Shown one piece after another: positions 17,105 through 25,677 of a stretch of DNA of 64,000 bases. This DNA comes from Planctomycetota bacterium (GTDB lineage: Bacteria > Planctomycetota > Phycisphaerae > UBA1845 > UTPLA1). The translations under genes and the position numbers were made by a program. Numbering within the stretch: the stretch's first letter is position 1; each line of letters opens with the position of its first letter. The stretch covers positions 1 to 64,000 of the forward strand of contig JADJRI010000004.1 of assembly GCA_016712275.1 (NCBI GenBank), in the 5' to 3' direction. Below the pieces are notes generated by a model, which searched no databases, was not told the DNA's origin, and worked only from the letters and a program-made list of their open reading frames with translations.

Positions 17105-18068
17105 ATGACACGGGAACGGGTTGCAAGTCTGTTGAGGCATTCGGTGCTGGAAATCGTGCTGGTGGCGATTTGCGTCTACCTGCATTTCCAGAGCGAGTAC
17201 TTCCTCACCAGCGACAATCTCATGCTGGTGCTGCGAAATTCCGCCGAGATCGGCATCATCGCCTTCGCGCATGACCATGGTCATCATCGCCGGGGAGATC
17301 GATCTGAGCGTCGGGTCGGCGGTGGCGTTTGCCGGATGCCTGACGGGCTATCTGATTGAAGCGGGGTGGCCGGCGTGGAGTGCCGTTATTGCGGCACTCG
17401 CCTTTGGCGCGGCGACGGGCGCGTTTACGGGCGTCATGCGGGCGAAATTCAACGTGCCGAGTTTCATCACGTCGCTGGCCCTTTTGACGGGCTTGTCCGG
17501 GGCGGCGTTCAAACTGACCGGTGGTTATCCGCTGACCGATTTTCCCGAGGGGTTTGCCTTTCTGGGCAGCGGTGTCGTGCTGCGCATGCCGCTGGGCGAC
17601 GGCGAGTTGACGTTGATGTTTCCGGTTGTTGTGCTGGCCTGCGTGTTTGTCGCGACGTTTCTACTGATGAACTACACCACCTTCGGGCGCAGCGTGTACG
17701 CAGTCGGTGGAAACGCGGAGGCGGCGCGGCTGTGCGGGATATCGGTGGGCGGCGTTCGCATCGCGGTTCTTGCGATCACCGGGGCGCTGGCGGCGCTGGC
17801 GGGGGTGCTGCTCGCTTCGCGGATGAGCTCGGGAAGCCCGGAGGTGGGGCGCGGCTGGGAACTGGACATCATCGCCGCAGTGATCGTCGGCGGAACGAGC
17901 CTGTCCGGCGGCGCCGGGCGGGTGTGGGGGACGCTGGTGGGTGTGATTTTTATTGGTGTGATAGTCAACGGAATGCGCCTGCTCGATGTTCAGGAAGACG
18001 GCCAGCGGATCGCGCGGGGGGTGATTATTCTGCTGGCAGTGGTGCTGAGCAAGGTTCAGCAGGACTGA
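17105..18068 (+). CDS. Sugar ABC transporter permease (RbsC-like; one frameshift)
   Basis: The N-terminus from ATG 17105 (SVLEIVLVAICVYLHF, NLMLVLRNSAEIGIIAFA) changes frame at about 17270, where an extra C in GCGCATGACC separates it from TMVIIAGEIDLSVGSAVAFAG, the EAA-like family hallmark. The corrected protein has about 321 residues and eight to ten hydrophobic segments, ending with GWELDIIAAVIVGGTSLSGG and the usual GVIFIGVIVNGMRLL. It is the inner membrane channel of the CUT2 importer formed with the binding lipoprotein at 13798 and the ATPase at 15401. The second frame alone, starting at ATG 17271, lacks the first membrane segments and is unlikely to be functional. Confidence 0.88.
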
Positions 18069-18357
18069 GAATGATTCACGGCCTCCAGACGCCGAATTCC
18101 AAAAGAGCCAAAACAAACTCTTCAAGGACATTTATCGAAGCTTCATCAAGGAACGCGGCCATGCCCTGGCCGAGTCTGGTTGTGTTTTCGCACATTTTGA
18201 AAGGCGGAAAAGCAGCCTGAAATCTCGCTGGCACGGCAGTTTATGGCGATGCGGCGGCGGTCTAGCCAAGCCTTGCGCGAATCGCTATAAAGGACGGCTC
18301 TTACGAGGCGGCCATTCCGTTGGGAAATAGCCGCAATTGAGCCTGCGGAGTGCTTGA

Positions 18358-20115
18358 GTGAGTCAGATCACATTACCCTGGGTTGCTAGAAGCCCTGAGA
18401 AGCTGGCGAGTTACCGTCGGTCGGCGATTGTGCGGCTGATTGGCTTGGGGCTGCTGCATGTTGCCTTGGCTTTTGCCGGATTTCTTTGGCTTGAGCCGTT
18501 CAACGAGGCCAAACTGGCCGACTGGAAGATCGTCCCGGTGCTGGTGTTATGTGTCGGCGCGGGGCTGGCGGGATTGACGCTGATTGCGGGCGGGCTGGCC
18601 GTCGCAACGTATGAGCGGATCGGCCGGATTCTGAAATGGGGATACAACGCGTTTGCGGTTTTTCTCGGCGGGGTTCTGGCGGTTTGTTTGATCGTCTGGC
18701 TGCACGCGTTTGTTTTTGAGTTGGTGAAGACCTCGCCTTCGGGTGGGACAAATACGATTCCCGTTCTGGGCATCCCCTATTCGCTTTCGGTTCACGACCT
18801 TTACAAGGCGATGGAGAGTACATCGCCAGGCATACCATTTGATAAGAATGTTCGCCTGACCATTCCGCCGCTCGCCTATTTGCTGTGGCCGCTCCAGTTT
18901 GGACTGGTGCGCGATTTGGTCGCGATGGGCGGAATCATCGGGTTTGTGAGCATTATTCCAGCCTTCGGCATCTGGTGGGAGCGGAAGGTGGCCGGTCGCA
19001 TTCAATCGCGCATGGGGCCGATGCGAACGGGCGGATGGCACGGCTGGGCGCAGTCGGCGGCCGACGGCATCAAGCTGGTTTTCAAGGAAGATTTCATCCC
19101 GTCCGGCGGCGACACGCTGCTGTTCAAGCTGGCGGTGTACATCGTGTTTATTCCGCCGCTTCTGGCGTTTATCGCGCTGCCGTTCGCGGGGGCGTGGGTG
19201 TTTCGTGACCTGGACGTGGCACTGCTCTTCATTCTCGCGATGCTGGGCATCGAAGTGCTGGGCGTAATTCTGGCGGGCTGGGCGAGCAACAACAAGTGGT
19301 CGGTGTACGGGGCGATGCGCGAGGCGTGTCAGATGGTCTCGTACGAAATTCCGATGGGCATGTCGCTGCTTATTCCGGTGATGATGGCGGGTTCGCTGCA
19401 ACTCACGGCCATCACCGATGCTCAGGGCGGCGGGTTCTGGAATTGGTTTGTGTTTGCGAACCCGTGGTGCTTCATCGCTTTCTTCATTTATTACGCGGCA
19501 TCGCTGGCGAGTTGCAAGCGGGCGCCGTTTGACCTGCCCGAGTCGGAGTCGGAGCTGGTGGCCGGCTTTTTGACGGAGTACAGCGGCATGCGGTGGTCGC
19601 TGTTTTTCTTCGGCGAGTATGTGGCGATGTTCGTGGTGTCGGGGTTGGCGGTGATTTTGTTCCTTGGCGGGTGGAAGTCGCCGATTCCGGAAGAGTGGGT
19701 CGAAAATGCCGTTGTGCAGATGGGCGCGGCCGAAAACATGATCGGCACAATCATTCGCGGGCTTTTCAAGGAAGGGCCGATCCTGTTCATTTTGAAGGCG
19801 GCGTTTTTGTATTACGTTCAAATGTGGATTCGATGGACGCTTCCGCGCATTCGCATCGATCAGGTTTTGTATGCGTGCGTGCAGGTGCTGCTGCCGCTGA
19901 CGATGATTGTGCTGCTTGCGAACACGCTTTGGATTCTCGGTGTCGAGCATTTGAAGCTGGGTTGGCTGGTGACGGTCGATACGGGCATTCGCTGGGTGCT
20001 GGTGGCGATCGGCGTGTTGACGGCCATGGGCATGATCGGCATCGCGATGTATGGATACAAGAACAATCGGCGGCTCGTGGGAAGCCAGGCGGCCAATCAG
20101 TTGCCGGGGTCATGA
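18358..20115 (+). CDS. nuoH: NADH-quinone oxidoreductase subunit H, with N-terminal extension
   Basis: 585 residues from GTG 18358 (GGAG about nine bases upstream). The conserved NuoH core begins near residue 175; the quinone-site loop is visible as GIWWERKVAGRIQSRMGPMR, and ADGIKLVFKEDFIP, CKRAPFDLPESESELVAGF and TEYSGMRW follow. Subunit H links the quinone chamber to the proton-pumping arm of complex I. The first ~170 residues are additional to the standard ~340-430 residue protein and contain three or four predicted membrane helices (IVRLIGLGLLHVALAFAGFL; VLVLCVGAGLAGLTLIAGG). The gene opens the nuoH-(zinc ribbon)-J-K-L-M-N cluster; nuoA-G are not in the window upstream. Confidence 0.93.
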   Translation: MSQITLPWVARSPEKLASYRRSAIVRLIGLGLLHVALAFAGFLWLEPFNEAKLADWKIVPVLVLCVGAGLAGLTLIAGGLAVATYERIGRILKWGYNAFAVFLGGVLAVCLIVWLHAFVFELVKTSPSGGTNTIPVLGIPYSLSVHDLYKAMESTSPGIPFDKNVRLTIPPLAYLLWPLQFGLVRDLVAMGGIIGFVSIIPAFGIWWERKVAGRIQSRMGPMRTGGWHGWAQSAADGIKLVFKEDFIPSGGDTLLFKLAVYIVFIPPLLAFIALPFAGAWVFRDLDVALLFILAMLGIEVLGVILAGWASNNKWSVYGAMREACQMVSYEIPMGMSLLIPVMMAGSLQLTAITDAQGGGFWNWFVFANPWCFIAFFIYYAASLASCKRAPFDLPESESELVAGFLTEYSGMRWSLFFFGEYVAMFVVSGLAVILFLGGWKSPIPEEWVENAVVQMGAAENMIGTIIRGLFKEGPILFILKAAFLYYVQMWIRWTLPRIRIDQVLYACVQVLLPLTMIVLLANTLWILGVEHLKLGWLVTVDTGIRWVLVAIGVLTAMGMIGIAMYGYKNNRRLVGSQAANQLPGS

Positions 20116-20124
20116 CGGGTACTC

Positions 20125-20358
20125 ATGGACGAAATGAATCCGGAACCGAGATGTTTGCTGTGCCAAGGCGAAATGCAATTGGGATACTCGGTGGATTCGA
20201 CTTATGGCGGAATCTTGCCAGAGACGTGGTCACCAAGCGAAGCCAAGACCTCATTTTGGGCGGGTGTGAAATCACCTTCGACAAAATGCAAGATATATAA
20301 ATGGCGATGCATGAAGTGCGGATTTCTAATGGAGTTTGCGTCGGCTAATCCGCTTTAG
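20125..20358 (+). CDS. Small zinc-ribbon protein between nuoH and nuoJ (DUF6487-like)
   Basis: 77 residues from ATG 20125, nine bases after nuoH. Two cysteine pairs frame the protein: CLLCQGEMQLGY at residues 10-13 and WRCMKCGFLMEF near residue 62, with WSPSEAKTSFWAG between. This spacing resembles the small DUF6487-type zinc ribbons. It occupies the slot where nuoI (the 2x[4Fe-4S] subunit) is normally encoded, but four cysteines cannot carry two 4Fe-4S clusters, so it is not a NuoI. A link to complex I is not established. Confidence 0.7.
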   Translation: MDEMNPEPRCLLCQGEMQLGYSVDSTYGGILPETWSPSEAKTSFWAGVKSPSTKCKIYKWRCMKCGFLMEFASANPL

Positions 20359-20373
20359 GTAAACGAGAAATCG

Positions 20374-20868
20374 ATGGACGCAGTTGCATTTTACATTTTC
20401 GCGGCGGTGGTGTTGGCTAGCGCGGTGGGCGTGGTGGTGTCGAAGAACATCGTGCGTACCGCCGTGTGTCTGCTCGGCACGCTCGGCGGCGTGGCGTGTT
20501 TATACTTTCTGCTCGATGCGAATCTGCTCGCGGCGATTCAGTTGATTGTTTACGCGGGCGGCACACTGATTTTGATTGTCTTCGGCGTCATGCTGACGAG
20601 CCAGTCGCCGTGGGTCGGATTCAAGCCGACGCGCGGGCAGGCGGTGGTGGCGACGATTGTTGCGCTGTTGCTCGCAGTGGGGATTATCACGCTGACGACG
20701 ACGGCCGACTGGCGTCCATCGGCGGAAGGACCGCTGGCGGCATCGCCAAAAGTGGCGGACGTGGGGAACAGTTTGTTGACGACCTATCTCGCGCCTTTCG
20801 AGGTGGCGAGCGTGCTGCTCTTGGTCGTGATGATCGGGGCAGCGTATTTGGCACGGACGGAGAAGTGA
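20374..20868 (+). CDS. nuoJ: NADH-quinone oxidoreductase subunit J
   Basis: 164 residues, normal length, with five hydrophobic segments. The family motif is ACLYFLLDANLLAAIQLIVYAG followed by LILIVFGVMLTSQ; in NuoJ this helix has the pi-bulge that shifts during the complex I cycle. The C-terminus ends in a membrane helix (EVASVLLLVVMIGAAYLAR). It starts 15 bases after the zinc-ribbon gene and ends 7 bases before nuoK, consistent with co-transcription. Confidence 0.93.
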   Translation: MDAVAFYIFAAVVLASAVGVVVSKNIVRTAVCLLGTLGGVACLYFLLDANLLAAIQLIVYAGGTLILIVFGVMLTSQSPWVGFKPTRGQAVVATIVALLLAVGIITLTTTADWRPSAEGPLAASPKVADVGNSLLTTYLAPFEVASVLLLVVMIGAAYLARTEK

Positions 20869-20875
20869 GCCGGCG

Positions 20876-21187
20876 ATGTTTGAAATCGGTTTGAATCATT
20901 ATCTGGTGTTGTCGGCCCTCGTTTTTTCGCTCGGCGTGCTGTGCATGGCGACGAAGCGGAACGCGATCGGAATTTTGATCGGCGTGGAGCTGGTGCTGAA
21001 TTCGGCGAATATCAACTTGGTCGCATTTTCCAAGTATTCGGCCGGCGCGGCGGATGGGCACATTTTCGCGGTCTTTGTGATTCTTCTGGCGGCGGCCGAG
21101 GCGGCGATCGCGATTGCGATCTTTATGAATTTCTATAGCGCGCTGCGGACGATTGACGTGGATCGCGGCGATGAGTTGAGAAATTAG
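20876..21187 (+). CDS. nuoK: NADH-quinone oxidoreductase subunit K
   Basis: 103 residues with three membrane helices. The conserved glutamates of the proton path are visible in GILIGVELVLNSANINLVAF and in ILLAAAEAAIAIAIF. Length and motifs are standard. It is part of the proton-translocating membrane arm next to subunits J and N. A 146-base gap with a GAGTTGCGAGTTTC tract separates it from nuoL. Confidence 0.94.
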   Translation: MFEIGLNHYLVLSALVFSLGVLCMATKRNAIGILIGVELVLNSANINLVAFSKYSAGAADGHIFAVFVILLAAAEAAIAIAIFMNFYSALRTIDVDRGDELRN

Positions 21188-21333
21188 TTGCGAGTTTCGA
21201 GTGGCGGATTTTGAGTTTTGTTGGATGAAGTATTTGAGCGATTGATTCTCGATTGAACGCTTCCTCCGCCCCAGCCGGGGTTGGGAAGTTTTGGAATTGC
21301 ATTCGATGCACTCGTGTTTGAGATGCTTTTGAT

Positions 21334-23864
21334 ATGACGCTTAGTGAAACAATGCAGATGTGCTTGGCGCTCGGGGTATTGATTCCCCTGGTGAGCTTTG
21401 CGTTCCTTGCGTTCTGGGGGCCGGCGCTGGGGAAGCCGAAGGCGTCGTGGGTGGCGCTGGCGGCCATCGGCACGAGCTGCGTGCTGGCGACGTATGTGTT
21501 GCTGAAGTGGCAGGGGATGGATGAGGCGGCGCGGATTGCGGCGGAGGCCGGCGCGTTTCGGTATGACTGGGGGCGAATCGGCACAATTCCGATTGATGTC
21601 GGCGTTAAGCTCGATGCGCTCACGATCATCATGTATTTCATGGTGACGTTCATCGCGTTTTGGATTCACTTCTTTTCCATCGGATACATGGCGGGGCACA
21701 GCGACGAGGTCGATGGAAAGTCGAAATATCATCGGTTCTTCGCGTACCTGTCCCTGTTCTGTTTCAGCATGCTGGGCCTCGTGATTTCAAGCAGTCTGCT
21801 GTTCCTGTTCATCTTCTGGGAACTGGTCGGTCTCTGCTCCTATCTGCTCATCGGGTTCTACTTCGACAGGAAGTATGCCAGCGATGCGTCGATGAAGGCG
21901 TTCATTACCAATCGCGTCGGCGATTTTGGGTTTATCATCGGACTCGCGATGGTCGTGCTCTACATGGGTACGTTTGATCTGGACATTGCCGCGACCCAGT
22001 TCGCGAGCAGTTCGAGCATGGCACGGGCATCTTTGCCGCGTCATTCAATCTGTTCGGCATTCATCTTTCGGGAATGACATTGGCCACGCTGATGGGCATC
22101 GGCCTCTTCTGCGGGGCGATGGGCAAGAGCGCCCACTTCCGCTGCATGTCTGGCTGCCCGATGCGATGGCCGGGCCGACGCCCGTGTCGGCGCTGATCCA
22201 TGCGGCCACGATGGTCGCAGCCGGCGTGTATCTCGTCGCGCGCGTCTTCCGATTGTTGACGCCGGATGCACAGTTTTTCATCGCGTGCATCGGATGTATC
22301 ACGCTCACGTTGACGGCGCTCATCGCGATCACCGCGACGGACATCAAGAAAGTGCTTGCGTACTCCACGCTTTCGCAGCTCGGCTACATGGTCTTCGGCA
22401 TGGGCATGGGTGCATGGGTCGCCGCGCTGTTCCACCTGATGACTCACGCGTTCTTCAAGGCAATGCTCTTCCTCGGCTCCGGCCAGGTCATCGAAGGCTG
22501 CCACCACGAGCAGGAAATGCCCAAGATGGGCGGGCTATGGCGCAAGATGCCCGTCACCTGCGCGACATTTTTACTGGGCGTTTTGGCGATTGCCGGCTTC
22601 GGCATTCCGGGCACGCAGGTCGGTTTGGGCGGATTCTTCAGCAAGGATGAGATTCTGGCGGTGGCGTATGAGCGGCATCATAATATTAAGAACACGGATG
22701 AAGAACTCGCTGCTGCGGCAAATAGCGAATTAAGAATAGCGAATAGCGAAAATGATTCGGGAATCCAATACGCTTCGCATTCGGATGTCAATTCGCTATT
22801 CGCTATTCAGCATTCGCTATTGGCATTAAGCGAACCGGCAGCCGGTCATGCCGGCGATTCCCACGGCGATGCCCACGGCCACGGCCACGCCACCGGCACG
22901 CCGGAGAAACTGTCGATTGCTTCGAGGCTGCACGATGTGCCGTCGTGGATGTTCTGGTGTCCGATCATCATTGCGTATGTGACGCCGTTCTACATGATGC
23001 GGGCGTGGTGGATGACGTTCATGGGCAAGCCGCGCGATCACCATGTGTATGACCACGCGCACGAAAGCCCGATGATGTTTATTCCGCTCGTTGTGCTGGC
23101 GATCGGTACGATTTTTTGCAGCTACTGGCTGTTCCGTCCCATGCTGGCGGGGGCTGGGGCGAAGGGGTGCCGATGCGGCGGCGGTGGTGGCGTTCGACGG
23201 ACATGCGCACAATCTTGATGAAGTGCCGGGCGTGAAGCGTCCGGGTCACGACGGCAAGCCTGAGAAAGTTGCCACGATGATGACGCTGACGCATGGCGGC
23301 GAACACGATGCACATTCCTGGCTCGCAAAGTACGTTGGCTTCTCATGGATTATCGGCATGGCATTGGCGGCGCTTCTGTATCGAAACGGCCTGGGAGCGG
23401 CCGCGCGGATTAAGAAAGCGCTCGGCCCGATCGCGACATTTGTCGAGCGGAAGTATTACATTGACGAGGCGTATAACACGTTTCTGGTGATGGGTTGCCG
23501 GACGGTGGGTGTGGCGTGCTCGGCTTTCGACAAGATCTTCGTTGATGGCGCGGTGAACTTGACGGCCTTCTTTGGCAAAGCGATCGGCACTTTCACCGGC
23601 CGACAATTGGACATGCCGGTGAAGAAAACGGATTTGGGCGTTGTCGATGCGATCGCAAACGGCATTGCCGGCGTGCTCTTCGACATGGGCACGACCATTC
23701 GCAAGCCGCAAAGCGGACGAATTCGCACCTATGTGACGCTGACGGCCGGCGCTGCGGCGGTGGTGCTCCTGCTCGTGCTGTTTTCAGAGCAGATCGGCAG
23801 CGGAATAGAACATTTGAAGCGAACGTGGTTCGTGGCGGATGCGGCGCCCGTTGTTGAAGGCTGA
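21334..23864 (+). CDS. nuoL: NADH-quinone oxidoreductase subunit L (three frameshifts)
   Basis: A distal proton-pumping antiporter-like subunit, about 840 residues after correction. Block 1 (from ATG 21334) includes [18 protein letters not shown] one-base loss near 22006 leads to [16 protein letters not shown]; a second near 22138 (CC for CCC) leads to [20 protein letters not shown], the universal antiporter signature with the key Lys in MGKSAH before it. An extra G near 23165 then moves to the last block, which has the long lateral-helix region ([15 protein letters not shown]) and final helix. Around 22721-22821 an inverted repeat is inserted in frame, and a His-rich loop ([15 protein letters not shown]) follows. 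All three shifts are in or next to homopolymers, which points to sequencing error. Confidence 0.88.
22721..22821. repeat. Imperfect 30-base inverted repeat inserted in nuoL
   Basis: The left arm 22721-22750 is built from AATAGCGAAT units and the right arm 22792-22821 is its reverse complement at 26 of 30 positions. It translates in frame as [13 protein letters not shown] and [12 protein letters not shown], absent from ordinary NuoL proteins. It lies in a loop just after the conserved GGFFSKDEI segment and leaves the frame open. Confidence 0.75.
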
Positions 23865-23880
23865 GTGACAGTGGTGCGGT

Positions 23881-23907
23881 GTGGCACCGGCTTGTAGCCA
23901 GTGCCAC
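23881..23907. repeat. REP-like hairpin downstream of nuoL
   Basis: GTGGCAC (23881-23887) pairs with GTGCCAC (23901-23907), with an inner GGCT/AGCC stem. It is non-coding, between nuoL and nuoM. Its GTGCCAC end is shared with the repeat inside the ABC ATPase gene. Confidence 0.6.
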
Positions 23908-23962
23908 ATCGATGAAAAACACAACTGCAACACGCGAAGCTCGTGTTGCGATCGGCCGGTAG

Positions 23963-24005
23963 GGAGAGTGTGGAACAGGCTATTAGCCTGTTCCACACTC
24001 TCCCG
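23963..24005. repeat. Perfect 20-base palindrome with 3-base loop before nuoM
   Basis: The arm at 23963-23982 (GGGAGAGTGTGGAACAGGCT) and its exact complement at 23986-24005 are separated by ATT. It ends 31 bases before the nuoM start. It would form a very stable RNA hairpin in the middle of the nuo transcript. No T-run follows, so it is probably a dispersed repeat or an RNA processing/stability element rather than a terminator. Confidence 0.85.
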
Positions 24006-24036
24006 CCAAGGGCCATCTGGGATTTAGAGGTTTACG

Positions 24037-25671
24037 ATGGCGAATATTCTGAATTGGATCATCTTCATACCGCTCATCGGTGCGGCGGTCGTCCTGATCG
24101 CGCCGGCGAAGCAGGCGAAGTCGATCGCGTGGCTGACAACGTTTCTGGTCTTCATCATTTCGTGCCTGACGTTCGGTCCGTTTCTGGATGGCAGTTATCA
24201 GGCGGGTGACTACGGCACGATGCAGTTTGAATCCAAGCTGCCCTGGATTCAGGTCGGCGGAACGGCCGCTGCGGATGGCTCGCGCGTCGGCGGGTTCAAC
24301 ATCAACTGGCACGTCGGTCTGGACGGGCTTTCGTTCCCGCTGATGATTTTGACCACACTGATCACCTGGCTCAGTGCGTGGGCGAGTTGGAACTTCGAGC
24401 ATTGGAATGTGAACAAGGGGCCGAAGGGTTTCTTCGCACTGTTCTTAATTCTTGAGACCGGCGTGCTGGGGACGTTCGCGGCGCTCGACTTCTTCCTGTT
24501 CTACATCTTCTGGGAAGTGATGCTGCTGCCGATGTACTTCCTCATCGGCGTGTGGGGCGGACCGCGGAAGGAATATGCGGCCATCAAGTTCTTCATCTAT
24601 ACATTGGCCGGCTCGGTGCTCATGCTGATTGCGCTGCTTGCGATGTATTTCGCTAGTGCGGATGCGATGGGCGGCAAGGGCACGTTTAACCTCATCGAAT
24701 ATGCGACCATTCCGGCCATCACGGAAATGTTCAACAGCCCGACGCTGACGTTCCTCGGCTGGAATTTCGGCAAGGCCATGTTCGTGATGCTGTTCATCGG
24801 CTTCATGATCAAAGTGCCGCTCTTCCCGTTCCATACATGGTTGCCCGATGCTCACGTCGAAGCGCCGACGCCCATCTCGATGATTCTGGCGGGCGTGCTG
24901 TTGAAGCTCGGTGCCTATGGATTCCTGCGGGTGTGCTATCCGCTGTTTCCGGAGGCTGGCGCTCAACTGGCGTGGCTGGTGGCGACACTGGGTGTCATCA
25001 ACATTATCTATGGCGCGTTTTGCTGTCTGGCGCAGACGGATTTCAAGCGGCTCGTCGCCTACAGCTCGATCAGCCACATGGGCTATGTGGTGCTGGGTTG
25101 TGCGATCATGACGGATGTCGGTTTCCAGGGGGCGATGTTCCAGATGCTGGCTCACGGCATCAGCAGCCCGATGTGCTTCTTTTTGGTCGGCGTGATTTAC
25201 GATCGTGCGCATCATCGCGACCTCAATCGCTTCGGCGGCCTGTGGCTGGCCATGCCGAAGTATGGCTCGATGGCGACGCTCGGCTTCTTCGCATCGCTCG
25301 GTTTGCCGGCGCTGTGCGGCTTCATCGGTGAAATCTGGGTGCTGCTCGGCACGTTCAACGCGCCGTTCGCCTGGGCCAAAACGGCCGCGGTGATCAGCGC
25401 GTTTGGCGTTGTCCTGACGGCCGGTTACATCTTATGGATGATTCAGCGTGTCTATCTCGGCAAGCTACGCGAGGAGTATGCTCATTATCCCGATGCGACG
25501 GCCCGCGAAACGGCGATTCTGTTTCCGATGGCGGTGCTGGCGATTTTCCTCGGCATTCTGCCGAAGTACACCTTCAACCTGATGAATGGCACGATCGACG
25601 ACATGATGGTGTTTCTCAATCCAATTGTGACGAAAGCGGTCGCGGCGAGTTCGATCGTCATGGGAGGCTAG
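24037..25671 (+). CDS. nuoM: NADH-quinone oxidoreductase subunit M
   Basis: 544 residues, undamaged, about 14 membrane helices. Antiporter-like subunit signatures: FYIFWEVMLLPMYFLIGVWG with the essential Glu, IKVPLFPFHTWLPDAHVEAP with the central Lys, and FKRLVAYSSISHMGYVVLG. The protein pumps protons in the complex I membrane arm. It follows the palindromic repeats and is followed after six bases by nuoN. Confidence 0.95.
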   Translation: MANILNWIIFIPLIGAAVVLIAPAKQAKSIAWLTTFLVFIISCLTFGPFLDGSYQAGDYGTMQFESKLPWIQVGGTAAADGSRVGGFNINWHVGLDGLSFPLMILTTLITWLSAWASWNFEHWNVNKGPKGFFALFLILETGVLGTFAALDFFLFYIFWEVMLLPMYFLIGVWGGPRKEYAAIKFFIYTLAGSVLMLIALLAMYFASADAMGGKGTFNLIEYATIPAITEMFNSPTLTFLGWNFGKAMFVMLFIGFMIKVPLFPFHTWLPDAHVEAPTPISMILAGVLLKLGAYGFLRVCYPLFPEAGAQLAWLVATLGVINIIYGAFCCLAQTDFKRLVAYSSISHMGYVVLGCAIMTDVGFQGAMFQMLAHGISSPMCFFLVGVIYDRAHHRDLNRFGGLWLAMPKYGSMATLGFFASLGLPALCGFIGEIWVLLGTFNAPFAWAKTAAVISAFGVVLTAGYILWMIQRVYLGKLREEYAHYPDATARETAILFPMAVLAIFLGILPKYTFNLMNGTIDDMMVFLNPIVTKAVAASSIVMGG

Positions 25672-25677
25672 TGTCGG

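Noticed and set aside
15377..17287. 636-codon frame antisense to the sugar transporter ATPase
   Set aside because: Shadow frame with Arg/His/Pro-rich composition; the plus-strand ATPase has both Walker motifs.
18071..18220. Small ORF of 49 codons between the transporter permease and nuoH
   Set aside because: No ribosome site, no recognisable motif and a random-like composition; treated as intergenic.
20125..20358. Zinc-ribbon gene as a divergent nuoI
   Set aside because: Only four cysteines in two CxxC pairs; NuoI needs eight cysteines in two CxxCxxCxxxCP motifs.
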